Shown here: positions 51,701 to 59,900 of the stretch, piece by piece | Position numbering within the stretch: position 1 is the stretch's first letter | Layout of the letters: the number at the start of each line of letters is the position of its first letter | DNA from: Himantopus leucocephalus | Lineage: Eukaryota; Chordata; Aves; Charadriiformes; Recurvirostridae | Length of the DNA stretch: 64,000 nt | Direction: 5' to 3' | NCBI GenBank assembly: GCA_003993805.1 | Contig: RSEF01000020.1 | Coordinates: forward strand, 12,147,655-12,211,654 | Made by a program: the position numbers and the translations under genes | The notes under the pieces: generated by a model | Told to the model about the DNA's origin: nothing | The model's input: the letters and a program-made list of their open reading frames with translations, nothing else | Database searches by the model: none

Positions 51701-54700
51701 CGATAGTAGAATGTGAATGTAATTGTATATATATATACACAGGTATGTACCTGTATCTATAGATCTATCTGTGGAGGTTATATGTGACCCCACTGCTACT
51801 AAAGCTGAAGAAAAACTCACCTTGTGACAAACTTCTGATTTAATTTCTTTGAGAGCACGTTCAGAGAACACACAGCCACAGTTCCTCAAGAAGCAAAACC
51901 TTCAAAGAAAAGACAAGACATGGTTTTCAAGAAACCCTGTGCCTAAAAGATTTATGTGCAGCTCTGATTTAACACAGAAACAATGGGCTAGTAGGACACA
52001 GTTAACTTTCTCTTTACAAATTATTGCAGCTAATCAAGGTATCAACACCTTTAAGCAGGCACTTATTAATTCACACAATGTAAGAATCAAATGAAAAATA
52101 TTGGATACATTAAACCACAACAAATATTGTGTTCTTTCATTCTCCATGCATAATTCAGCATAGATTGACAATCTCTCAAGGGGATCTTAGCAAAAGAGAA
52201 GCTCTTGAGAGGTTTTTGTACATTTGCTACAGGTCTACACAGGCATCTCTGGAATCACCACCACAATCTGTTTTACTTCGAAGTTATGCTATTTCAGTGG
52301 TTCCACATTCCACCAAGCTTATTGGTTTCATTTACTCTGAGTCAAGCTCTCCAGCAAAGCTGTCACAAGTGACCCTAGCCAGGGTCTGTTCTCCCATGTC
52401 TCTCCTGTCGAGATGGAAGATTCTTGCAAGACTGTGTGAAGCACTTACGCACACGGTTCGTGTAATCTCCCTTTCCTGAGAGCTACTGTTAATCCTTTCC
52501 TCTCTATCAACCTCAACCAAACTAAAAATTATTAAGGTGGCTCTGGTAAAAATGGGTTTACTTTTCAGTTTCTCTCTTTAATTCCACTGGAATATCTCCT
52601 GGCTAATCACTCTCTGGAGGAAGAAATACTTCGCAACTATCAAGCTGTGAACCCGGCCCCTTCCCACTCATCAGGGTTAACATGCACAGAAAAAGAAATT
52701 GCTAATTTGCCCAAACCAGGATGCCAATAAATGTCCTCCCTCAGCCCGATAAAAAAAGTCAATACTATTGCAAGATTAGAATAGACATACAACTCATCTC
52801 CATTCTGATCCTAACACAGGGAGAGGTAGAATTGTTTCATGTGACACAAACGGAGGTCTCACCCAATTTCCCTCTGCTTGCCCATAGTAATCTCCTGTGG
52901 TTTAGCCCCCAAACAACTTTTAGTCACTTCTCTGCAAACATTGCCGTCTAATCCTTTATTATACAAATAAATTCATTTAAGAAAGGGTTAACTTTTTATC
53001 TTTCCTCTTGAACTTGAAATGAAAGGACATTTAGTAGCCTCCAGAACCCCCTCCTTCTGAAAGGAGGACAAACATTCCCCACAAAGGCTTAAGTACATGA
53101 GTTGCAACATTATAGATTCAAACATTTTTACCTGCTTTATATTGAGTTTAGCATAGTACTTGCTTTTAAAGACAAAATCCAGAAACTTACTGACCTATGT
53201 CTTCCATTCATTTCCAATCCCACCACAGGGCATATAAAGCGTGCAGACTGGATGTCATCATATTTGTCACCTTTTATACTCTCTTTATCACCACTCCAAG
53301 CTGGATTATCTGCAAGGTTTAGTTCTGTTACATTCTGAAAAATAAAATGCAAGCCTTAAGCTGTTTACCAATGATTTTTGAGCCATGATAACATTCCCTA
53401 AGACTTTTTTACCTGTGGTTTACTATTTTTAACACTCTTGGTATGCAGTGAGAACACAAGCAAATTGAAGTTTTGTAGCATGTTTTAACTTTCATGGCAC
53501 TCTAACGATAGATGTAACCTGTTTACCTTAATGCTCTTGATATGTGATGCAGCTTCCATAGGAGTTTTGTCAGCTGACTTGTCCAACAAAAACTCAATGA
53601 TAGCATCTTTATTATACAACCTGTAACATAAAATTTTTAGCAGTCATATTTGATTCTCATAACTTCCTTTTACTGATAAATTAGTACCTTTTAATATAGT
53701 GGTCTATATGGAAACATTCATACCTGCCTAGCTCACAGGCTACAATCGGTCGACATAACTTCTCTTGACTTAGAGCACAGTAGTACCATCTTGCCACCAA
53801 CTCAGCATTTTTGTCAACCTGAAAAAAAAGAGAATGAATGATTTAAAATAGCTTTTATATTTGCAAATTAAACATAAAATCAAGTAATACTTGAAGCATT
53901 AATCAAATCCACAGGTATCTGACCAAACCTACTTTCTGCATTCGAAGCAATTCCATAAAATAACTTTAGCAAAATTCATGACCAGTTTGGAGTGTTTACC
54001 TCTATCTATTGAACTTGTTTCTGCATCTTGGGACCCACCTTCCTAACTCTAACTCAGCTTTCTTAATTTGTGCCACTTCCGTATGTCCCCTTCCCACTTC
54101 ATTCTTTTTTGCTCTTTACATGTTCTCCATTACCCTCTTGAGTTCTACATCTCACCCCTGCTTGGGTCAACTACCAATTCCATTACCTGTAAGGAATACG
54201 ATAACAAGAAAAGCAAATCTGGGGATGTACCTGAAGCTCCAGTTTAAACCCATGAATTTTATGATACATTAGATATAAAAGAAAGGTTGAGGTTCACAGC
54301 TACTATAACAGTCAGGTGTGGGGAAGAAATGGATTTTATTTGACATTAGCAAGTATAATTTGCCTAAGTCTTCTGCCACTTGTTGTAAGATTTTTCCCGA
54401 TCTTTATCCAGCTACCTACACAGGAAATGCCACTGTATATCCATTACCCTAAAACATAGAATCACAGAGTAGTTTGGGTTGGAAAGGACCTTAAAGATCA
54501 TTTAGTTCGAACCCCCATGTCATGGGCAGGGACACCTTCCACTACACCAGGTTACTCAAAGCCCTGTCCAACCTGGCCTTGAACACTTAAAACACTCTAA
54601 AGAGAGAGCCCAACCAACACTCAGAACGCAAGCAGATGGAATGCAGAAATGGTCACGTTCAACACCACCAATGGCCTGGTCACACTATTAAACATACCCC

Positions 54701-55123
54701 TAGGTGAAGGAGGCCCCTAAACTCCACACGTTCAGCAGAACGACTTATGTCCACAAAGCCCTCCAGAAGACAAAAGGATGTCAACAGTAGCTGCCAGTAG
54801 CGCCACAGCTAGTCACCCTGCGGCAGTATCCGCTACCGGCCCAGTGCCGTGCAGAATGGCGCTCTCCTCCACGCTGCCAGCACCGGGAGAGCCAGGCCGG
54901 GCTCGCAGCCACTGCGGGACGGGCAGGACTGACCAGGCCTCCCCGGGGCCTCTCCCCGCCCAGGCCGCGGGCCCCGAGCAGGGCCCAGGCTCACGCAGCG
55001 GGTCCGACCGCCCCCGGCCGCGCTCCCCGCCGCCGCCCCGCAGCCCCCTCCGACCTTCTCGACTTTGCGGGGCCCCTTGACCAGCTCGTGCCGCTTGGGG
55101 ATGGTGCCGCCATCGCATCCCAT
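27711..55123 (-). CDS. RTF2: RTF2, replication termination factor 2 homologue (complete, 9 coding exons)
   Basis: Seen: exons at 55123-55055, 53818-53724, 53620-53527, 53334-53195, 51899-51821, 33842-33729, 30668-30614, 30530-30438 and 27895-27711, all bounded by AG/GT. They total 924 bp, giving 307 residues and a TGA stop; phases agree at every junction. The start was chosen because [20 protein letters not shown] is the conserved N-terminus and the ATG has G at -3 and +4. Exons 2-6 carry the RING-like zinc-binding core: [39 protein letters not shown], and CHKCG spanning the exon 5/6 junction. Exons 6-9 are a lysine-rich linker and a basic tail with [16 protein letters not shown] and SAKRSKEE, a likely nuclear signal. 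Known: Rtf2 proteins are nuclear and act at stalled replication forks. In human cells RTF2 is removed from forks by DDI1/2 and the proteasome; in fission yeast it acts at RTS1 and in splicing. Human RTF2 is 306 residues. Introns range from 83 bp to 17,978 bp; the exon 1 donor (GTCGGA) is weak. Confidence 0.97.
28056..28091. repeat. 18-bp tandem duplication
   Basis: AACAGCAAACGTGTTCCT is followed directly by AACAGCAAACATGTTCCT, two copies differing at one base, in RTF2 intron 8. Confidence 0.9.
29130..29143 (+). promoter_or_regulatory. CTCF-like core motif
   Basis: ACAGTAGGGGGCAG fits the CTCF core CCASYAGRKGGCRS at 13 of 14 positions, the first base being the exception. It lies in RTF2 intron 8, 1.4 kb inside the gene's 3' end, between the TFAP2C-side gene-free region and the RTF2/CASS4 genes. 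Confidence 0.4.
33843..41630 (-). other. RTF2 intron 5, part downstream of GCNT7 on the RTF2 strand
   Basis: AT-rich unique sequence of 7.8 kb without recognisable exons. The GCNT7 promoter and non-coding first exon are expected somewhere here, upstream of 41,662 on the plus strand, but I could not place them. GC content rises slightly around 37,290-37,400 (GAGGACGAGGAGGAGGAG). Confidence 0.5.
41631..41717 (+). promoter_or_regulatory. GCNT7: GCNT7 5' UTR: splice acceptor and leader of the first coding exon
   Basis: A long pyrimidine tract (CTCCCTCTCTTTATCTCACT then GTTCCTTTCAG) ends in AG at 41660-41661. This predicts that the first coding exon starts at 41662, with 56 nt of leader before the ATG at 41718. 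The upstream non-coding exon or exons were not identified. The main ATG has A at -3. Confidence 0.6.
41686..41721 (+). CDS. Upstream ORF (11 codons) overlapping the GCNT7 start as ATGA
   Basis: Two consecutive ATGs (41686 and 41689) open an 11-codon frame, [11 protein letters not shown], that stops at TGA 41719-41721. The stop overlaps the GCNT7 start codon (41718-41720) in the sequence ATGA. The first ATG has A at -3, a favourable context. If the predicted leader exon is right, every transcript using this acceptor carries the uORF. It probably lowers or conditions GCNT7 translation by termination and reinitiation; that role is inference. Confidence 0.55.
   Translation: MMRRRYLENKR
41718..44751 (+). 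CDS. GCNT7: GCNT7, GT14-family beta-1,6-N-acetylglucosaminyltransferase-like protein (3 coding exons)
   Basis: Seen: exons 41718-42693, 43643-43738 and 44525-44751 join in phase to 1299 bp, giving 432 residues, close to the roughly 430 of human GCNT7. The N-terminus [10 protein letters not shown] aligns with the family start and is followed by a hydrophobic segment at residues 11-27, a type II membrane anchor. Cysteine-rich stem: [16 protein letters not shown]14 catalytic blocks: [47 protein letters not shown] and [13 protein letters not shown]. By alignment with GCNT1, the Glu of SPDEH (residue 315) is the likely catalytic base. The C-terminus ends [13 protein letters not shown]...NMKLNV. 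Known: relatives add GlcNAc in beta-1,6 linkage to O-glycans or I-antigen chains in the Golgi; an acceptor for GCNT7 itself is not established as far as I know. Context: the whole coding region lies antisense inside RTF2 intron 5. No frameshift or lost motif is visible, so it looks functional. Confidence 0.95.
42992..42997 (+). terminator. Candidate intronic poly(A) signal in GCNT7 intron 1
   Basis: AATAAA sits inside the first coding intron, about 300 nt after the donor at 42694, just before an A-rich stretch and the CR1 fragment. Reading through the donor keeps the frame open for 32 more residues, to a stop at 42789-42791. Use of this signal would therefore give a 357-residue protein without the conserved C-terminus. 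No sequence evidence shows that it is used. Confidence 0.3.
43031..43523 (-). mobile_element. CR1 LINE fragment in GCNT7 intron 1, with an open ORF2 C-terminus
   Basis: The left end (ACAGAATCATAGAATTCTTG) is the CR1 3' terminus in reverse. On the minus strand 43494-43114 is an unbroken 126-residue frame, the end of the CR1 ORF2 reverse-transcriptase protein ([44 protein letters not shown]). The copy is heavily 5'-truncated and lacks the endonuclease and polymerase domains. It is antisense to GCNT7 and in the sense direction of RTF2 intron 5. The intact frame suggests a younger insertion than the others here. Confidence 0.95.
44121..44152. repeat. 16-bp tandem duplication in GCNT7 intron 2
   Basis: GCTGACTACATGGAAA is followed directly by GCTGACCACATGGAAA, two copies with one difference. 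It has no evident effect on splicing. Confidence 0.9.
44880..44885 (+). terminator. GCNT7: GCNT7 poly(A) signal AATAAA
   Basis: A canonical AATAAA lies 129 nt after the GCNT7 stop codon and is followed by a T-rich stretch (TTAGTTTTTATTTATTAC). It implies a short 3' UTR of about 150 nt. Confidence 0.6.
45696..45718. repeat. Poly(A) run with an unresolved base
   Basis: A long A homopolymer interrupted by N at 45701. No retrocopy is recognisable next to it, so it is best treated as a simple repeat with uncertain length. Confidence 0.8.
47072..47142. repeat. Imperfect direct repeat, 52-bp period
   Basis: ATTCTCAGTCATAAAGAGA at 47072-47090 recurs as ATTCTCAATCATAAAGAAA at 47124-47142, with two differences. 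Between them is GATT-rich sequence. Confidence 0.75.
51900..55054 (-). other. RTF2 introns 1-4
   Basis: Introns 2 (103 bp) and 3 (192 bp) are very short, intron 4 is 1.3 kb and intron 1 is 1.2 kb. Intron 1 starts inside the CpG island and carries one CR1 fragment. No other element was seen. Confidence 0.7.
54455..54590 (-). mobile_element. CR1 LINE short 3' fragment in RTF2 intron 1
   Basis: TAGAATCACAGAGTAG...GGTTGGAAAGGACCTTAAAG...CATGGGCAGGGACACC is a CR1 3' end in reverse orientation, about 135 bp long, diverged and truncated. Confidence 0.9.
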
Positions 55124-55209
55124 CTCGCTCCCCGCAGCGCTGCACTTCCGCGTCCGCTTCCCCCCGCGCAAGTGAAGTATTTCCGGCGTGCGCTGATAGC
55201 GTCATCGCT

Positions 55210-55222
55210 GTTGCCTAGCAAC
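55210..55222. promoter_or_regulatory. RFX X-box motif in the RTF2 promoter
   Basis: GTTGCCTAGCAAC is an inverted repeat, GTTGC and GCAAC around CTA, matching the X-box bound by RFX factors. It lies 87 bp upstream of the RTF2 start codon. Confidence 0.65.
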
Positions 55223-55261
55223 CACCCGGCTGGGGGCGAGGCTAGAAGAACAACGGCGGGA

Positions 55262-55279
55262 GGGGCGGGGCGGGGCGGG
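55262..55279. promoter_or_regulatory. Tandem GC boxes with G-quadruplex potential
   Basis: GGGGCGGGGCGGGGCGGG gives overlapping Sp1/KLF sites and four G-tracts with one-base loops, a pattern expected to fold as a G-quadruplex. It sits about 140 bp upstream of the RTF2 start codon. Confidence 0.7.
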
Positions 55280-55636
55280 CGAGTCCATCGGGCCGGTGCC
55301 GGAGGGGCGGCCGGAACGTGCCACCGCGCGCAGGAGGCTCCGCAGCGCCCCCGCGCGGCGGCGGGGCGGGGCAGGCGGCGCCTCTCCTTGGGCCGCGCCT
55401 CAGGCGGCCCCGCCGCGGCCCAGCGGGCGTCCCCCTCGTTCGGTGAGGAAACGCCCCACAGGACACCCGCTTTGGGGGATTCAGGGCCAAATGAGGTATT
55501 CCCGGGGTGCGCCACGGGCTACCGCCGCTGAGGAGACGCCTCCCGCCCTTCCCGCTCTCAGCCCGGCCTGCCCCCGGGCGGCGGGGGAGAAGGGGGCGAT
55601 GGCAGGTTGAGAGCACTCGGTCATTCCAAAAATGAA

Positions 55637-55642
55637 TTTAAT
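55637..55642 (-). terminator. CASS4: Distal ATTAAA poly(A) signal candidate of CASS4
   Basis: ATTAAA on the minus strand lies 1.28 kb after the CASS4 stop, exactly at the change from AT-rich to CpG-rich sequence. That makes it the more natural gene end. Confidence 0.35.
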
Positions 55643-56720
55643 ACAAAACAGACAAAGCCAACGTGAAATGCAGTTCTGCATTGAACTGTGCAAACACTAA
55701 TATTTACAAATTTCGACGTTTAAATAACGGTATAAAACACAGTGACTGCCAAGTGAAAATAAAACAGAGCAGACGATGGAGCTGTTTTTTTTCCACAGAT
55801 ACGCCGCGAGCGTGAGCACTGTCGCAGTGCAAATTAGCTCTAACTACTCACAAAACTAATTGTCCATTTTCAGGGCAAAGACACAGGTACAACGTTGCCA
55901 AGAAAGGCCAGACTTTGACATTTCAGATAAAAACTTCCAAATAAATTAGGAAAAATACAAATTACACAGGCATACAAACAATCTACCTGGGTGGTTACAG
56001 GGCCTTCATTGTTGTTGTATTTCAGATCCAGCAAATTTGGAGATAAAGTGAATGAGCGACACACACGAATGCAGTAACGGCCGGTCTGAGAAGCCCTGGG
56101 CAGCCCAGCAAGAAATAACGCCACCTTCCCAGTTTGTAGGCAGAGATTGTCCAAAGCCTCTGCATATCTCGTGACTAAAATAAATTCTGTTTCAGTTGGA
56201 GCAATGCTCTGAACAGCCTCAGGCTGCGACAGAGGACGACTGAGGCGTGCTCCCGTAGATTTATCAGGAGCCAGGACTCCTCCAAGTCAGTTTCCCTCTG
56301 TGCTCAGATACCAGCTGGAGCATTTCCCATTAACATCTAGGCTACGTGTAGCACCCGCCAGGTTTTGTCCTGTAATACATTCATTGCGTTTGTGTATTTA
56401 AAAAAAAATTAGCTTTGCAGCTGTTTCAAAAAACCCACCTGTAATTACAAATTTTGAGTAAAGTTCACAGGAAACAACTGATGATGGGATATCATAAGTT
56501 ACAGAACATTGTGCAGCAAAATTTAAAGAGAGACTTTACATACTCAAATAGAAAAAAAAAAAGGGAAATGTATTTATCTGACCTATATAGAAATTAAAAA
56601 ATAAGAAATCAGCCAGATAATAAAATAATTTTGTTCTAACACACAGCAAACATTCCTGCCCAGCCACTAAAATGACGACATTTCCAGGCAGGATCTGAAC
56701 AATGGAGAAGAAAGTACAGA

Positions 56721-56726
56721 TTTAAT
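56721..56726 (-). terminator. CASS4: Proximal ATTAAA poly(A) signal candidate of CASS4
   Basis: Read on the minus strand this is ATTAAA, about 200 nt after the CASS4 stop. It is the second most common vertebrate hexamer, with no strong supporting context. Confidence 0.3.
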
Positions 56727-56924
56727 TCTACAAATCCTCTTGTGCATTTACTGTTGTGTGGATCTTCACCTGCTAAAAGTGCACCAGCAGCCAGGGAACT
56801 GCCCGGCAGGAGTTCTTAGAGGTGACTGAAAGCTGGTGTCACGGAGCTGCTTTTGCCCCCCTTGGCTGCCACATGCCAAAGGAGCAAAACCAATGGAGAA
56901 TGTATAAAACTAGCAAAGTGTCTT

Positions 56925-59900
56925 TCATTCCATCATTGCTCTAAACTGCTGCGTGTACTTAGACAGCTCCTCAGTTTGATCCTGAAGTTCCCTCATAGCA
57001 TCTGTGTTTGGATATTGCATTGCTGCATTTTTGGTGGCGAGAGCCAGATTCTTCAAGAGACTGCAAAACCGGCTGCTGCTGTGGAGAATGTCGTTCCGAG
57101 CATCTCTTTCTTGAGTTTCCTGGCAGAGAGAATCCACTAGCTTTTGTCCCACCATAATGATCAATTTGCTGTGGGATATGAAGACTTCAGGTGGCTGGTT
57201 GCTGCTCAGACTATTAGTAAATACACCAATTGCCTTGTGAAGTGCACTGAAACACAGCTTACAGTGTTCGGGGAGAGCGATCTTCTTTGCAGAGTCCTGG
57301 CTGCTTTGAATGACAGTGTTTTTTGCAGATGGCAAAACCTGGAAAAAGGTTAAAAAAATAGACTTTGTCTGGTGGCACACTGTTTCTTTATTTGCTCTAC
57401 CCTCTATTCTTCACGTGTTTCTTCACATACAGGGAGTTTTGTTAGTTAATAGTCTCCAAATTGCCCCAGCCTAGGAGTCTTTTGCAATCATTTCTCTTTC
57501 CATAAAGTACGAGACCTCAAAGTGGTATTTTCTCCTGATTGTCTTTGTTCCCTAAACAAACTTCACTGAACACAATTTTAATAATGGATAGCACACAAAG
57601 TGCTGCAGCTAAACATCAATCCTTTCTACAGTCTGGACTTCAGGCTTTCAGATAGTACAAAACATTCAGACTTGATCTTTAATGGTGCTGACTTTCATGA
57701 GGGTTATGAATGATTAAAACTGTACAATAACAAGAGAGTCAGTCCTTATACCAGTGCATGACAAGATATTTTGAAATACTAACTCTCACAGCTTTATCCC
57801 AAATGATAGACAAAGGCAAGCAAATAAATAGTATGAATTTAAACTAGAGTGGTTCGTTACATTTGAGGAAAACTAATGTTTTACACAGGGTTTCAGCAGT
57901 AATTCTAAGAACTAGTTCTGGGAAAATGAACTATGAGGAAACAAAATAGTTCTCTAAGGATAGATATGTGTGTCCAAATGAAAATTATTTTGATTTTTAG
58001 CAAGCACAGAAATCAGGGACTACAAGTCCTCATAAGTAATAGTTTTCAAAATCAGAAATACCTTTGGTTTTGAATCTGTACTCTTCTTTGCTACTTCTTT
58101 ACCTGAAATGATTTTCTGTGCCTGTTACAAATCAAAATGAAAGCAAAGTTGAAATGGTTTACATAAAAATTTAAATATAAATGCGTTTTTCTCTTATTTC
58201 GGGGGGAAACAACTACTTGCTATGCAGCCTTCATGTCACTGACAACAATGGTACATTTATTAGAAGCAACTGTAGGTTTTTGTCCTACTAAAATTTAGTG
58301 TCTGATCCTGCAAGATCTAAGACTGAAACCAACATCAACAAAACATTTCCTGAATTCAGAGGAGAAGCCAGCATTTCTTTGTGAAACCAGAAGAGTTATA
58401 TTCTTAGTAGACATTTCAGTAATTCTAAGAAGAATGATTCTAACAAACAACAAAAATTATTCTAACAAATAAATTTGATAATTCACAGTAGGAGTTTAAT
58501 TTGTTAAATCAAAATTTTCTATGAAAGCATGCTCTCCAATACACCTCAAGTTAAAGAGTTAACATCTCTTGTATAGTCAGAATCATAGAATGGTTTAGGT
58601 TGGAAGGGACCTTAAAGATCATCTAGTTCCAACCCCCTGCCATGGGCAGGGACACCTCCCACCAGCCCGGGTTGCTCCAAGCCCCGTCCAACCTGGCCTT
58701 GAACACCTCCAGGGATGGGGCAGCCCCAGCTTCTCTGGGCAACCTGGGCCAGTGCCTCACCACCCTCAGGGTGAAAAATTTCTTCCTGATATGGAAGTCA
58801 AACATAGTCACATCAAACAAACACAATGTACTGGCAAGAAAAGAACTACTAGTCAGAAGAAACAAATTGCTAACTCCCAGCTAAAAGCTGCCTCTCGAAT
58901 GAATTTAAATGGGCAAGCCAAAAATCTTTTCTCAATGCTGGCTCGCTGCCTGGGTAAATTCTCAAATGCCAGCTCTTTTTATTACTTAAAATTACTGATC
59001 ATTGTACATGTGCCATCTAGCACTCTAACAAAATCCTGAATTCACATAAAGTCTTGAAAATAGGAAGTAGTGCAAACTGAATTTAGCACTAGTGCAAAGA
59101 TAAAATAGTACTAATAGCTTAATATCTGCAAATGATCACAAATATAGACAGTAAAATCCAGTTAGACTAACCTGTAACTGAACATAATCACAGTCCTCAG
59201 TGGCATTTTCTTTTGGTTTCTCAGAAGAGACTTGACTTTGGTTGGGTTTATCAGGAGTATTTCTTTGAAGCGCATCTATTTCTATTCTTCTTGGCACTGT
59301 GATTTGTTTTGCCATTTTGTATTCTGGGTTCACTTTTGATTGCTTAATTTCTTGTTCCTTCTCGTTCTTTCTGAAGAGAAGCTTTCCATTGGCAATGATG
59401 ATGGATACAAACCTCTTGATATCATCTGGAATCGTGCGGGCCACCATAACAAAGCGATCAAGATCATCTGGGTTGTTCTGAGGTTTCCTGAGGACCAAAG
59501 CCTCTAGTGACCAGCTGCAGTTGTTTAGAGCTTCTCTTGTTTCTGTTAAGATTTTGAATGAGTTCATAAGAATTTCTAGCTGTTTTTTAATTCTGGTCTG
59601 AAGGTTGTTATCAGTGAGGTAAGAGGCATTTACCTTCACAACTTGAGCAAAGGCCAAGAATTCTCCCAGCGATACTTTTATGTGATCGACTGCTCTATGG
59701 ATTTCTTCAATGCTTTTCTCTAGATGGTCTCGTAATCTCCATTTACTACTCACAAAGATCATTAAACTTGCGACCGAGCTGGATACACCGTGCTGCAATC
59801 TAGTCAGTGTCTCTATGGCTACGTCAAGGTCCAGTTTAATTTCTTTGGCAGGGTCTTCTGAGGATGACATAGAAAAAGACTCAGAAGTAGAGTTTGAGGC

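Larger units (their letters stand above)
44900..51820 (-). other. RTF2 intron 5, part upstream of GCNT7 on the RTF2 strand
   Basis: 6.9 kb of AT-rich intron sequence. It contains an A-run with one unresolved base at 45701, a diverged 52-bp-period duplication at 47,072, and no coding frame I can assign. Confidence 0.5.
55144..55290 (-). promoter_or_regulatory. RTF2: RTF2 promoter region in a CpG island
   Basis: Upstream of the RTF2 ATG (55121-55123) the sequence is dense in CpG. It carries ETS-type cores (CACTTCCG at 55143-55150; TTTCCGG at 55180-55186), a CRE half-site (GCGTCA at 55199-55204), an RFX X-box (55210-55222) and Sp1-type GC boxes (55262-55279). There is no convincing TATA box. 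This is typical of a broadly expressed housekeeping promoter. The transcription start cannot be fixed by reading. Confidence 0.65.
54780..55620. other. CpG island over RTF2 exon 1 and the CASS4-RTF2 interval
   Basis: A GC-rich, CpG-dense stretch covers the RTF2 first exon, part of intron 1 and about 500 bp upstream. It ends abruptly near 55,620, where AT-rich CASS4 3' sequence begins. The long frames on both strands here come from base composition and have no recognisable product apart from RTF2 exon 1. Confidence 0.8.
55620..56924 (-). other. CASS4: CASS4 3' UTR and downstream sequence (inferred)
   Basis: This is non-coding sequence after the CASS4 stop. Two ATTAAA variants on the minus strand are visible, at 56726-56721 and 55642-55637; no AATAAA was found on that strand here. 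The distal one would give a 3' UTR of about 1.3 kb ending close to the RTF2 promoter island. Where the transcript really ends is not decided by sequence. Confidence 0.45.

Noticed and set aside
30669..51820. tRNA, snoRNA or microRNA genes in the RTF2 introns
   Set aside because: No complete A/B box pair with a cloverleaf, no paired C/D boxes and no long near-perfect hairpin were found by reading; a covariance-model scan would be decisive.
55124..55171. Sixteen-codon in-frame N-terminal extension of RTF2
   Set aside because: It begins at TTG rather than ATG; the ATG at 55123 has a strong context and matches the conserved N-terminus.
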